From: Gammaproteobacteria bacterium
GTDB lineage: Bacteria > Pseudomonadota > Gammaproteobacteria > SZUA-229
NCBI GenBank assembly: GCA_029882395.1
Contig: JAOUKT010000011.1
Location: forward strand, 1 to 64,000
Direction: 5' to 3'
DNA length: 64,000 nt
Position 1 is the stretch's first letter, and each line of letters begins with the position of its first letter. Shown here one piece after another: positions 16,979-25,927 of this stretch. The notes beneath the pieces were generated by a model that did not search any database, had not been told where the DNA came from, and saw only the letters and a program-made list of their open reading frames with translations. The position numbers and the translations under genes are program-made.

Positions 16979-17902
16979 TTATTCGCTGTATTGAAAAACG
17001 CTTTTGACATGCGCGACGAAATCTTTTTCTTTGGCATGATATTCTCCATCGCTATAGCCTAAACCGATCAGTGACTCGATTAGCAGTTCTACGCTGTCAG
17101 AAGGTATGATCGGTTTGATTTCTTTCAGTGTTTCGTTGATGTCTTCAATTAGGGGGGCATCATGCAATAGTTTATCTGAATATTCTTGTGAGCATTTAAA
17201 ATTATTTTTCATAATATGCCGGTAAACATCAGTTTCTTTTTGCATTTTGATACCATCTGCATAAATCATATACTTTAGTAAAATAACGAAAGCTGATCGA
17301 ACGGTCAGTTTGTCCGATTCTAATGGCTTAGCTTCGGTTGAAATCAGTTCCATTTCTTCAAGAAGACTGTTTACAATAAGAAAAGCAGAATCAATATCAA
17401 TACTTCTGTTATCGACACCCTGTAATATGGACGTGACTTCCTCTTGAGAAATGAAGTCGCTCTCAAGTAAAAGAGCAAATGCACCGGACAATTGGCCTAT
17501 TCGTTCATTAGAACCGGTTTTAGCGGCAGTTAGTTCATAGGCAGCAATCTTTTCTTTAATGTTTTTTATTGATTGATGCTTACGCTCATCACTAATACCG
17601 CCGCCTTTTACTATTTTTGAAATACCATAAGCTACTGCAGCGCCTGCAGCTGCTGTACCAAAAACCCAGCCAGCGGGATTAGAGACAACAAAAACACCAG
17701 CACCGATACTGGCGAGTGTCGAGGAACCCAGCAAAGTCGTAAGTCCAAACGCAGATGCTAATGTACCTGCTGCTAATCCACCGGCAACGGCACCCGTTGT
17801 AACAACACCAATTTCTCCCAGTACACCTATTCTGTCATTTGGGCTTTTTTCAAGTTTTATAAGTGCATTAATATAGTCTTGCTTACTAAGCGTATTATTC
17901 AA
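16979..17902 (-). CDS. Glycine-zipper membrane protein with C-terminal TerB-like domain
   Basis: 307 residues. Residues about 28-95 are Gly/Ala-rich and hydrophobic (GAVAGGLAAGTLASAFG, then TAAAGAAVAYGISKIV), enough for two or three glycine-zipper helices. The C-terminal about 110 residues resemble the TerB/DjlA-like helical fold: LLKYMIYADGIKMQKETD (with the acidic residues after the first helices) and LIGLGYSDGEYHAKEKDF. TerB folds bind divalent metal and sit at the inner membrane in tellurite and phage-response systems. Overlaps the stop of the upstream gene by 8 bases, so translation is coupled. Role unknown. Confidence 0.7.
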   Translation of the reverse strand: MNNTLSKQDYINALIKLEKSPNDRIGVLGEIGVVTTGAVAGGLAAGTLASAFGLTTLLGSSTLASIGAGVFVVSNPAGWVFGTAAAGAAVAYGISKIVKGGGISDERKHQSIKNIKEKIAAYELTAAKTGSNERIGQLSGAFALLLESDFISQEEVTSILQGVDNRSIDIDSAFLIVNSLLEEMELISTEAKPLESDKLTVRSAFVILLKYMIYADGIKMQKETDVYRHIMKNNFKCSQEYSDKLLHDAPLIEDINETLKEIKPIIPSDSVELLIESLIGLGYSDGEYHAKEKDFVAHVKSVFQYSE

Positions 17903-18407
17903 CTATCTTAACCTCATCCTGAAAGTGCTGCCTGAGGGCTTTAAAAATCTCCACAATACCAAGCCAGAACGCTTTTGCTGCCGTAACCAAATCGGCAAAA
18001 ATATTGCTGTTATTAAAACTATCAAGTTCACCTTTTGCAATTTTGTCTAGCCTATGGCCAGCAACGGCGCCAAAAAAACTGCCTATCGCCATTGTTAATG
18101 GTGCAAGCATTGGCCCTATCCATGGAATAGCATGAGTTAAGGAGCCTACTGCCGCTCCAATAACGGCTCCAATTGCCATTTGTGGATTAGCGACAATGAA
18201 TTCGATAATCTTCATAACAAGAATTTTTCCAACTTCATAAACTTGATTGCCTATAACTTTGGTTGTACCCCAAAGCTCTTCTAATCTTGTGATCACCTCA
18301 ACCGGCACATTATTATTTGTAAAATTAACTACTGCATCTGTCCAGCACAAACTGGCTGTATTAGCATGTAAAGCCATAAGTTTTGCTTGAGCTATTGTAG
18401 GGTTCAT
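17895..18407 (-). CDS. Small glycine-zipper membrane protein, first gene of a coupled pair
   Basis: 170 residues. An N-terminal soluble part (1-60), an amphipathic helix (VGKILVMKIIEFIVANPQM), a membrane hairpin of Gly/Ala-rich segments (about 76-118: AIGAVIGAAVGSLTHAIPW, MLAPLTMAIGSFFGAVAGH), and a C-terminal amphipathic part. Resembles the membrane-inserting region of colicin-like or glycine-zipper proteins in composition only. Its stop overlaps the start of the TerB-like gene. No family recognised. Confidence 0.65.
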   Translation of the reverse strand: MNPTIAQAKLMALHANTASLCWTDAVVNFTNNNVPVEVITRLEELWGTTKVIGNQVYEVGKILVMKIIEFIVANPQMAIGAVIGAAVGSLTHAIPWIGPMLAPLTMAIGSFFGAVAGHRLDKIAKGELDSFNNSNIFADLVTAAKAFWLGIVEIFKALRQHFQDEVKIVE

Positions 18408-18708
18408 TTTTTTCTCTTCATTACGTTAATATTGTTGATTATTTTCGCCAATATTACTTAGAGCACAGCTAATAGCAAGACAATTATCCAGTCCTTATTT
18501 TCTTAGTGCGACGTGTCATGAGAGCCTTCCTGTTTACTATGAATGAGCAGATACACCTAGGGCGGCAGCTTTTTTATTGGACTCGGCTATGAATAAAAGA
18601 CGTTAAATCATTTTATGTTTTTTTTCATCTGCTTTTGTGCAGGGCTTTAAAATCAGGCGAAACAGGATTAAACTCAATGCACTCAGGGAAAGATACAGGC
18701 GAGCAGTC

Positions 18709-19227
18709 ATGCAGATGAAAGAATTTGAAATTATGGAAAAAGAGATCGGCCCGGTAGTTGAAATCGAAGAGAGTGTTCACGTCTGGCAAATGCCAAAAAC
18801 GTTTGGCCGCGATTATGAAATGATAAACAACTACCTTGTTTCAAACGCTGCCGAATGCACGGGCATGCCCTATGCGCGCTATGTTGATATGCAATGGCAA
18901 AAGGAAGTCAATCGAGGTTTGCTGGCTAATATTTTTGCCGTACTGTTTAAAAAATGGCATTTCTTTGCGGGCCTGCCCGGCTCGAAAGTAGTGCAAAGCA
19001 GTGGTCCGCTGCTGTCTCGTCAAATCAATTCACAGAAATATGTCAGAGCACTGCATAAAGGCCCCTACAAAGATGTTGGCCCAACATATAAAGCTTTATA
19101 TGAATGGTCTCTTGCACAAGGCCTGGCATTAAAAAATGAAGCCATCGAGTGTTATCTGAATGACCCGGCGAAAGTTAAGCCCGCTGATATTGAAACAGAA
19201 ATATTGATTCCAATAAGCGCAGTATAA
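18709..19227 (+). CDS. GyrI-like/AraC effector-binding-domain protein
   Basis: 172 residues from ATG 18709; the frame extends up to a GTG at 18637, but the added Arg-rich residues do not fit the family. After an N-terminal helix the protein has a GyrI-like (SHS2 duplicated) small-molecule-binding layout: PYARYVDMQWQK, KVVQSSGPLLSRQINSQKY, ALHKGPYKDVGPTYKALYEW and a C-terminal TEILIPISAV. Such stand-alone domains bind drugs or other small molecules or inhibit gyrase. No DNA-binding domain is present. Substrate unknown. Confidence 0.75.
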   Translation: MQMKEFEIMEKEIGPVVEIEESVHVWQMPKTFGRDYEMINNYLVSNAAECTGMPYARYVDMQWQKEVNRGLLANIFAVLFKKWHFFAGLPGSKVVQSSGPLLSRQINSQKYVRALHKGPYKDVGPTYKALYEWSLAQGLALKNEAIECYLNDPAKVKPADIETEILIPISAV

Positions 19228-19263
19228 TCTAAGCGGCGGGCTTTAGTGTTCCCGCTTTATTAT

Positions 19264-20241
19264 CTAAAGGTTTTGCTTCGATGTTGTCGCTTTGTTTTTG
19301 AAATGTTGTTTAATTTGTTCGCACATGTCTTTGCGTTTGACTTGTGGTGTGAACCAGACAATATCAAACGGCAGGCTTTCTGTATTCCAGACTTTTGCAT
19401 AGGCGGCGGGCTCGTTAATGTGCTGTTCTACCTCGATAAAACCAACGGACATTATTTTGTCGCTGTCAATATACACGGGTACCGCCAGGTCATTACGCGC
19501 GTGACCTAAACCTGCAATTAAAACGCTGACCGCTGACTGGCTTTTTAGCAGGCTGTGCGCCATGGTTGCATCGCGCAGGCGTTGTCCCAGCAGCATTGAT
19601 TTGCTGCTGTTGTCGTCCAGCAGATTACAGTGTGACTGATTGATTTCATATTGCAGCTTATTTTCCTGTGTTTTAGAAAAGGCCGCCTGATTTAACATGC
19701 GCTGATACGCCGGCGGGAGTTTGTTTTCATTATGCATCACCATGTGCATCAGTTGCTGGCGGCTTATATTAGCGGCATTGATTTGATAACCTGCCGCGAT
19801 AACTTCGCCGAACAATGCCTGATAACGGCGTTCGTATTGCCAGTTGGTTTTTGTATTGTTCAGTGTCCTGATCATCTGCCCGGCAGAGCTGATTGATTGC
19901 TGTGCCAGCTGCTTAGCCTGAACGTTATCAATCATCTCGAAGGCAACACTGGCCTCTTGCTGGTTGTTTTTTAATTGCCGGATAAACCAGGCCTGGTGCT
20001 GGTGATGTACCGGGTTGTCATGGCGCTCGCCCAGTAGCAGGTAGTTTGTTTTTTGCAGCTTTTTAATCACAGCGGCTCGGTTGATAAAGGCCTGTTGTTT
20101 TACATCCCAGATTTTCCCAACCAGTTTATGCTGCTGTAGTGTCAGCTGGGGCTGGTTAGTTACCGTGGCGCAGCCCGCTAAAAGGCTTAATGTGCTGACT
20201 ATGAGTAAAAGTGGTATCAGGGCAGGGCTTAATGTTTTCAA
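19264..20241 (-). CDS. ChaN-family heme-binding lipoprotein
   Basis: 325 residues from a TTG at 20241 with AGAGAG 9 bases upstream; this makes a textbook lipoprotein signal (KTLSPALIPLLL..., lipobox LAGC). An ATG at 20298 would add 19 polar residues. The ChaN (Tiki/TraB-like) fold is seen in NYLLLGERHDNPVHHQHQAW and VAFEMIDN, and in the late VLIAGLGHARNDLAVPVY. ChaN proteins bind heme pairs in the outer membrane; some relatives are peptidases. No iron genes are adjacent, so its role in heme uptake is only suggested by family. Confidence 0.8.
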   Translation of the reverse strand: MKTLSPALIPLLLIVSTLSLLAGCATVTNQPQLTLQQHKLVGKIWDVKQQAFINRAAVIKKLQKTNYLLLGERHDNPVHHQHQAWFIRQLKNNQQEASVAFEMIDNVQAKQLAQQSISSAGQMIRTLNNTKTNWQYERRYQALFGEVIAAGYQINAANISRQQLMHMVMHNENKLPPAYQRMLNQAAFSKTQENKLQYEINQSHCNLLDDNSSKSMLLGQRLRDATMAHSLLKSQSAVSVLIAGLGHARNDLAVPVYIDSDKIMSVGFIEVEQHINEPAAYAKVWNTESLPFDIVWFTPQVKRKDMCEQIKQHFKNKATTSKQNL

Positions 20242-20435
20242 CTGAGGCTCTCTCTGCAGTCTGTTTCTGAAACAATCACCGATGGCAGCTGGCGGCAATA
20301 AAAATTGACCAGTCGGCCGAAATATAATATACCGACCACTATCGGCTTAGTAAAGAACTTACGGGCCATGCAAACAAACACCGGGAGCGTGCTCTCTTAT
20401 TTAACAGGCTTGACTCAACAGGACATCATACGGAT

Positions 20436-21080
20436 ATGTTTTTTAAAAAATCACCTGAGAAATTCTGGGACCTGATCTCATCAAAATACGCGGCATCACC
20501 GATAGTTGATCAGACGGCGTACCAGAAAAAAATAAATAAACTAAAATCCTGGCTGCCAGCAGAGAGCGTGGTGCTCGATATTGGCTGTGGTACGGGTACA
20601 CAATGTCTTGATCTTGCAGCGCATATAAAGCAGGCAACCGGCATTGATATCTCAAAAAAGTTACTGGCCATTGCCGAGCAGCGAAAAGCAGAACGCAAGC
20701 TGAGCAATGTTGAGTTTCTAAACACGTCACTGTTTGATGAGCGCTTTCAGCCGGCCAGTTTTGATGTGGTGATGGCATTTTATGTATTGCATTTTTTTAA
20801 GGATATCGATGCTGTATTTAATCGGGTGCATGCGTTATTAAAACCCGGTGGCCTGTTTATTTTTGAAACGGCCTGTCTGGGCGAACAAAATAAATTGCTG
20901 GCCGGACTGTTGCGCCTGTTATGCTGGATCGGTTTCTTGCCATTCATTAACATGCTGAACTACCGACAGCTGCAGCAGGCACTCGATAAAGCCGGCTTTA
21001 GTCTTATAGAAAAAACCAGGTTCAGTGATGCTATTCCTGAATATACGCTGATTGCCAGGAAAAACTCAGAGCCTGATTAA
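20436..21080 (+). CDS. Class I SAM-dependent methyltransferase
   Basis: 214 residues. Motif I VVLDIGCGTGTQC, motif II acidic ATGIDISKKLL, then FDVVMAFYVLHFF and LLKPGGLFIFET: a complete SAM-binding Rossmann core of the UbiE/Methyltransf_11 type. The region LLRLLCWIGFLPFINML is hydrophobic, so it may touch the membrane or a lipid substrate. Divergent from chaN. Substrate unknown. Confidence 0.85.
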   Translation: MFFKKSPEKFWDLISSKYAASPIVDQTAYQKKINKLKSWLPAESVVLDIGCGTGTQCLDLAAHIKQATGIDISKKLLAIAEQRKAERKLSNVEFLNTSLFDERFQPASFDVVMAFYVLHFFKDIDAVFNRVHALLKPGGLFIFETACLGEQNKLLAGLLRLLCWIGFLPFINMLNYRQLQQALDKAGFSLIEKTRFSDAIPEYTLIARKNSEPD

Positions 21081-21528
21081 AACGAATTACCCCGGGCTAA
21101 ATTGCCTTGCCAATAACGGCAAACGCCGGCAGGTTTTCAGTGCCCCGGGGTGTTTGAAATTCAGCTGCTGCCGTTTGCTCAAGCTTTGCAGACCTGAACA
21201 TAATCACGCATTAACTCAAGCCATTGATTTGATTGATGGAGATCAACGGCTGAGCCTGCCAGAAAGCGTTTAATAATAAATAGAGTCAATCTGCAGCAGG
21301 CCTTTAATCCTGGCGTGCTGTCGCCATGTTAATAGTATAGGAGGGGTGAAATAGTACAGCTCAGCTTGCAAATATTTTTACAGCGCGCGGCTAAATATTA
21401 GATTTAGATTGAGGTCAGTGCCGCTTGAGTAACACGGGCGCGGCAGATGGATGGCCGCAGCATGCTGCGCTGTGTTTCAGCGCTAAACACAATATCGATG
21501 CTGAGTTAAAATTAAAGGAGTAAGTGCC
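21081..21528. other. Long leader region of the CBS gene
   Basis: 448 bases without a convincing gene. Contains the FNR-type promoter described separately, leaving an untranslated leader of about 245 bases. A CCCCGGG pair of segments near 21091 and 21143 can form a weak hairpin after the methyltransferase gene. Confidence 0.5.
21233..21276 (+). promoter_or_regulatory. FNR/ANR-type promoter
   Basis: TTGATGGAGATCAA at 21233-21246 matches the FNR consensus TTGAT-N4-ATCAA exactly. A TAATAA hexamer at 21271-21276 would put the start at about 21282, so the box centre is about 42 bases upstream: class II activation geometry. First gene downstream is the CBS protein at 21529. Confidence 0.6.
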
Positions 21529-21975
21529 ATGACCGCAGGTGAATATTGCAATAGAGAAGTGATTGTTACCGAGCAGGATGCTTCTGTTACTGAAGCCGCC
21601 GAGTTAATGCGCCGTCATCATGTGGGGGATCTTGTTGTTGTCAAAAAAGTGGGGGAATACAGTCTTCCTCTTGGCATTATAACTGACCGCGATATCGTCA
21701 TAGAGGTGGTCGCTCAGGGTGTTGACCCGGCCTTATTAGCTATCAAAGATATCATGAGTACCAGGCTGGTAACGGTTGATGAAAAAGTGACGCTGTTAGA
21801 TGCACTGGAGCAGATGCAAAGCCGGGGTGTTCGCCGGCTCATTGTGCTTGAACAGGGCCATTTGCAGGGCTTGCTGAGCGCCGATGATGCGATAGAGCTA
21901 ATTGCCGAAGCCATGAACAAATTAACCAGGCTTGTGAAGCGAGAAATTAATCATGAAGTCAATGAGTACCCGTAA
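21529..21975 (+). CDS. Two-CBS-domain protein
   Basis: 148 residues; AGGAG 8 bases before the ATG. Two CBS domains: residues about 5-65 (ASVTEAAELMRRHHVGDLVV, PLGIITDRDI) and about 75-135 (TLLDALEQMQSRGVRRLIV, LQGLLSADDAIELI). The pair forms a Bateman module that binds adenosine nucleotides or SAM. No effector domain, so it acts through a partner. Close paralogue of 50941-51405 (both begin with TGEYC, and share LMR-HHVGD and GI-TDRDIVI). Probably induced by low oxygen through the upstream FNR box. Confidence 0.9.
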   Translation: MTAGEYCNREVIVTEQDASVTEAAELMRRHHVGDLVVVKKVGEYSLPLGIITDRDIVIEVVAQGVDPALLAIKDIMSTRLVTVDEKVTLLDALEQMQSRGVRRLIVLEQGHLQGLLSADDAIELIAEAMNKLTRLVKREINHEVNEYP

Positions 21976-22131
21976 CCTGGACTTAACGCTGGCCGTTTGC
22001 TTTGGCAAATGATCTTGCGCCATTACAAAGCGGGGGCTGATTAAAGCAATCAACATCACGCTATCCTGATTGTGATGTCTGCTAACAGCCATCAAGCATC
22101 ACGCTGTTGTTCTAAACATGAGAGAGCTGGC

Positions 22132-23055
22132 ATGAATGACAACATCACAGCACCCGGATTACCGGCGGACAGAAGCCTCAACCATGAAGTGGCGGAGAAG
22201 TTACGCGAAATTTCTTTTCTACTGCAAAAACAAAACGCCAACCCGTTTCGTTTTCGTGCCTATTTAAATGCCGCCTCTACGCTTGATAATTTAAAGACAG
22301 ATATTAAAGACATTGTGGAAAAACAAGGTATCGAAGGCCTGGTGGCTCTGCCTGCCATTGGCAGCGGCATCGCGCGTTCTATTTATGAATACGTTGCCAT
22401 GGGCCGCATGACCCGCTTAATGAACCTGAAGGGTGAGTCTGACCCGGTGAGTTTGTTTAAATCTATTCCGGGCGTGGGGCCTGAACTGGCACGCAGGATT
22501 TATGCACAGACACATGCCGACAGTCTTGAAGCACTGGAAATGGCCATACGCAATGGTGTGTTGCAGACTATTGCGGGCCTTGGTGAAAAGCGGCTAAAAG
22601 GCATTCATGCCTGGTTAATAAAATCGCTGGGCGAACAGAAAACAAGACCGAATTTCAAACCGGCTGCTGACCATGTGCCCTCGATAGAGCTGCTGCTAAA
22701 AGTTGACAGTGAATTCAGAGAAAAAGCCAAATCAGGGCAGTTGCCAAAGATTGCACCAAAGCGCTTTAACCCTGAGGGCAAAGCCTGGCTGCCTATTCTT
22801 CATACTACGCGCCAGGGCTGGCATTTTACGGTCGTATTTTCAAATACCTCACTGGCGCATGAGCTCAAACGAACCGATGACTGGGTGGTGTTATATTTTT
22901 ATGATGAGCATCATCAGGAAGGTCAGCATACCGTGGTAACGGAAACACGCGGGCCGTTGATCGGTCAGCGTGTTGTAAGAGGGCGAGAGCCTGAATGTGG
23001 CGAGTTTTATATGCCTGTGAAAGCAGTGGAAGGTCAAAAAAATGTTAGATCTTAA
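22132..23055 (+). CDS. Helix-hairpin-helix protein related to Pol X N-terminus
   Basis: 307 residues from ATG 22132 with AGAGAG just upstream. The first 170 residues follow the DNA polymerase X N-terminal layout: EVAEKLREISFLLQKQN with NPFRFRAY (8-kDa-like HHH domain), IPGVGPELARRIY and IAGLGEKRLKGIHAW (two HhH hairpins for DNA backbone). The polymerase palm and PHP domains are missing. Instead comes about 110 residues with WLPILHTTRQGWHFTVVFSN and DDWVVLYFYDE, unrecognised. Likely binds damaged or gapped DNA without making it. Its end overlaps the DUF3775 gene by 14 bases. Confidence 0.8.
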   Translation: MNDNITAPGLPADRSLNHEVAEKLREISFLLQKQNANPFRFRAYLNAASTLDNLKTDIKDIVEKQGIEGLVALPAIGSGIARSIYEYVAMGRMTRLMNLKGESDPVSLFKSIPGVGPELARRIYAQTHADSLEALEMAIRNGVLQTIAGLGEKRLKGIHAWLIKSLGEQKTRPNFKPAADHVPSIELLLKVDSEFREKAKSGQLPKIAPKRFNPEGKAWLPILHTTRQGWHFTVVFSNTSLAHELKRTDDWVVLYFYDEHHQEGQHTVVTETRGPLIGQRVVRGREPECGEFYMPVKAVEGQKNVRS

Positions 23056-23425
23056 TGCAGAAAATGTTTGTTACCTTATCGACAAGGCACGTCAGTTTCA
23101 TGTCAAAGAAGCCGTAACCATTACCGAGGCGCCAACAAGTCCGTCAGATGACTGGGCAAGGCAGGTGCTGGCTGATCATCAGGATGACTTCAGCTATCAG
23201 GAACTGGTTGCCGCTATCAATGACCTCGACCCCGGGCAGCAGGTCCAGTTGGTGGCATTGATGTGGCTCGGCAGGGGAGACTTTGAAAAGAGCGAGTGGC
23301 ATGAAGCCGTAAAAGTAGCCGCTGATTCATGGACTGACAGAACCGCCGATTATTTAATTGCGACGCCACTAGTGGCCGATTATTTAAGCGAAGGATTGTA
23401 TTTATTTGGACGCTCGTGTGATTAA
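23042..23425 (+). CDS. DUF3775 family protein
   Basis: 127 residues. Matches DUF3775: NVCYLIDKARQFHVKE, FSYQELVAAINDLDPGQQVQ, LVALMWLGRGD and TADYLIATPLVADYLSEGL. Soluble, helical, function unknown. Starts inside the end of the HHH gene, so the two are translationally coupled and may form one DNA-related unit. Confidence 0.85.
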   Translation: MLDLNAENVCYLIDKARQFHVKEAVTITEAPTSPSDDWARQVLADHQDDFSYQELVAAINDLDPGQQVQLVALMWLGRGDFEKSEWHEAVKVAADSWTDRTADYLIATPLVADYLSEGLYLFGRSCD

Positions 23426-23587
23426 CCGGCGCCATGCCGGGGCGCACTGAGCTGTCGGAGTGCCAATAAGCCAGGCTCATCTGCTTACAGAGCCGTGCCA
23501 AAAAAGCCTGATGCATCAGCGATATTACCCCCCCCGTTTTGCCTGTCACCGCATTAAAGCCCCGTTTTTTCACAGCTGTTGTTCTCA

Positions 23588-23612
23588 TGGACTAGTCATG
23601 GACTAGTCCATA
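23588..23612. repeat. Short tandem/palindromic repeat
   Basis: ATGGACTAGTC occurs twice in a row and is followed by CAT, so GACTAGTC palindromes overlap. May be an operator for the next gene; nothing more can be said. Confidence 0.4.
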
Positions 23613-23693
23613 TGAGTGATTTAAACAGCCATTGACGGTGATATAGTCGCTGTCAATTCGCACAAACTAGCGTTTCACCTGAAGGATAAAGCC

Positions 23694-25385
23694 ATGAGAA
23701 GAATTCAGAACATGAAAAACATATATCACATCGTCGTATTGTTACTGGTTCTGAGCCTGATGGCTTGCGACAGTGATAGCCCTGCCCCATCTGACCCCGC
23801 TACCTCGGCCCCGGTGATATCAGACCCGGTCACATCAGGTCCCGTCACATCAGACCCTGTCACATCAGACCCTGCTACCTTTATTGTTAGCGGTAACATC
23901 ACTGGTCTGAGCCGGCCGCTGAACCTGAGCCTGGGCGCTGAGACCCTCACGCTGGAGGCCGATGGCCCCTTTGCCTTTAGCACAGACTATGCAGACGGCA
24001 GCAGTATCGATATTCTCTTCAATGCCAGCATGTTCCAGACTTGTGGAGTGAGCGGCAGTGCTGTGGTGAATGGTCAGGATGTCAGCGACATCGCGGTGCA
24101 ATGCCGCGCCATTCATTACTTCCAGGCGGCTGAAGGCGCAAATGGCTATGAGCTGTGGCGCACTGACGGCACCGAGGCCGGCACCGTGATGCTAAAAGAC
24201 ATCAACGCGGGTATTGCCAGCAGTTATGTCAGTAATCCTACCGCCGTCGGCGAGACGCTGTATTTCAGAGCCGATGACGGCATAAACGGCTATGAGCTGT
24301 GGAAAAGCGACGGCACCGAGGCCGGCACCGTGATGCTAAAAGACATCACCGCGGGTATTGCCAGCAGTTATATCAGTAATCTTACCGCCGTCGGCGAGAC
24401 GCTGTATTTCAGTGCCGATGACGGCATAAACGGCTATGAGCTGTGGAAAAGCGACGGCACCGAGGCCGGCACCGTGATGCTAAAAGACATCAGCGCGGGT
24501 ATTGCCAGCAGCCATGTCAGTAATCTTACCGCCGTCGGCGAGACGCTGTATTTCAGTGCCGATGACGGCATAAACGGCCGTGAGCTGTGGAAAAGCGACG
24601 GCACCGAGGCCGGCACCGTGTTGGTGAAAGACATCTACGCGGCTACGTTCAGCAGCCATGTCAGTTATCTTACCGCCGTCGGCGAGACGCTGTATTTCAG
24701 AGCCGATGACGGCATAAACGGCTATGAGCTGTGGAAAAGCGACGGCACCGAGGCTGGCACCGTGATGGTGAAAGACATCAACGCGGCTACGATCAGCTAT
24801 GTCAATAATCTTACCGCCGTCGGCGAGACGCTGTATTTCAGTGCCAGTGACGGCATAAACGGCCATGAGCTGTGGAAAAGCGACGGCACCGAGGCCGGCA
24901 CCGTGATGCTAAAAGACATTAACCTCAGTGGTAACGGCGGCCCCTACAATCTTACCGCCGTCGGCGAGACGCTGTATTTCACAGCCAGTGACGGCATAAA
25001 CGGCTATGAGCTGTGGAAAAGCGACGGCACCGAGGCCGGCACCGTGATGCTTAAAGACATTAACCTCAGTGGTAACGGCGCCCCCTCAGATCTTACCGCC
25101 AGCGGTGAGACGCTGTATTTCACAGCCAATGACGGCATACACGGCTATGAGCTGTGGAAAAGCGACGGCACCGGTGCCGGCACCGTGATGGTGAAAGATA
25201 TCAGCCTCGGTGGTGACAGCTATCCTGTGGGTTTTAACTGGGGGGCGATGAACTGGGGCGGTGGTAATAGCGTTTACTTTCTGGCCGATACGAATGCTTC
25301 AGCTTTCTATCAAGTGTACGTCAGTGATGGGACCGCGGAAGGCACCCTGGCCATCAAGCCTGATACGTTATATATTGAGGATTGA
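23694..25385 (+). CDS. ELWxxDGT-repeat lipoprotein
   Basis: 563 residues; AAGGA 8 bases before the ATG (a second ATG at 23712 is possible). Lipobox LMAC followed by Asp, which in enteric rules favours inner-membrane retention. A Pro/Ser/Thr spacer with repeated SDPVTS follows, then about 60 residues of a beta domain. From residue about 153 come eight copies of a 44-47-residue unit ending in GYELWKSDGTEAGTVMLKDI, and a degenerate ninth. This is the ELWxxDGT beta-propeller-like repeat of unknown function. The repeats are nearly identical in DNA, which indicates recent expansion or gene conversion. Confidence 0.85.
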   Translation: MRRIQNMKNIYHIVVLLLVLSLMACDSDSPAPSDPATSAPVISDPVTSGPVTSDPVTSDPATFIVSGNITGLSRPLNLSLGAETLTLEADGPFAFSTDYADGSSIDILFNASMFQTCGVSGSAVVNGQDVSDIAVQCRAIHYFQAAEGANGYELWRTDGTEAGTVMLKDINAGIASSYVSNPTAVGETLYFRADDGINGYELWKSDGTEAGTVMLKDITAGIASSYISNLTAVGETLYFSADDGINGYELWKSDGTEAGTVMLKDISAGIASSHVSNLTAVGETLYFSADDGINGRELWKSDGTEAGTVLVKDIYAATFSSHVSYLTAVGETLYFRADDGINGYELWKSDGTEAGTVMVKDINAATISYVNNLTAVGETLYFSASDGINGHELWKSDGTEAGTVMLKDINLSGNGGPYNLTAVGETLYFTASDGINGYELWKSDGTEAGTVMLKDINLSGNGAPSDLTASGETLYFTANDGIHGYELWKSDGTGAGTVMVKDISLGGDSYPVGFNWGAMNWGGGNSVYFLADTNASAFYQVYVSDGTAEGTLAIKPDTLYIED

Positions 25386-25400
25386 GTAGCGCTTAGATTT

Positions 25401-25427
25401 TTAGTCCGGTTAAAAAAACCGGGCTAA
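25401..25427 (+). terminator. Hairpin after the ELWxxDGT gene
   Basis: TTAGTCCGGTT (25401-25411) pairs with AACCGGGCTAA (25417-25427), eleven pairs with one G-U. No U-run follows on the plus strand, so termination may be weak. Confidence 0.4.
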
Positions 25428-25927
25428 TCAAAAGCATGATGACAGTATCGCTACTGTAACATTAGATTATTCTCATCTGCACCTCTGTCTGTTTGCCACG
25501 AGCCGCTGTTCACTGTTGATCTTATCGGTTGCCTGCATGGCTTCGGCAAAGTAGTGATACCCGCAGCGCTCGCATCAGCGATTGTTTTATGCTCTGGCCT
25601 GAGTTAATAGTAAAGCTTGCCGTTATACCTGCCACCTTTGTTCTTTCACTTGGTCATCTGCTGGCACAATTCTGTCAAAATTGTGCTGAATCTTGCGTTG
25701 TTTTTTTAATTTAGCCAGGCGTTATATGCACGCGCCAGCGTTTATTGTTTGAGATCAATACCTTTACTCAGGCTTCGTGTCTTAACTGTTAAGAGACCGG
25801 CAAAAAGATTGATATAATGATTACCCTGTCGGGCCGCCTTTATCGCCGAAATGCAGAGCCGGCTCGGTTGAGTTTTATCAGAGGGCTAAGTCATAGCCAT
25901 TGGCTCTGGTTGTTAAGGAGAGCGCCA
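25428..25927. other. Intergenic region
   Basis: 500 bases with no convincing gene. TTGTT-TGAG-ATCAA at 25745-25758 is an FNR-like site with two mismatches. TATAAT lies at 25813-25818, and the ribosome site AAGGAG is at about 25915. Confidence 0.4.

Noticed and set aside
24120-25220. Regular spacing of near-identical DNA repeats, CRISPR-like at first glance
   Set aside because: The period is about 140 bases, the repeats are in frame and encode the ELWxxDGT units; there are no spacers.
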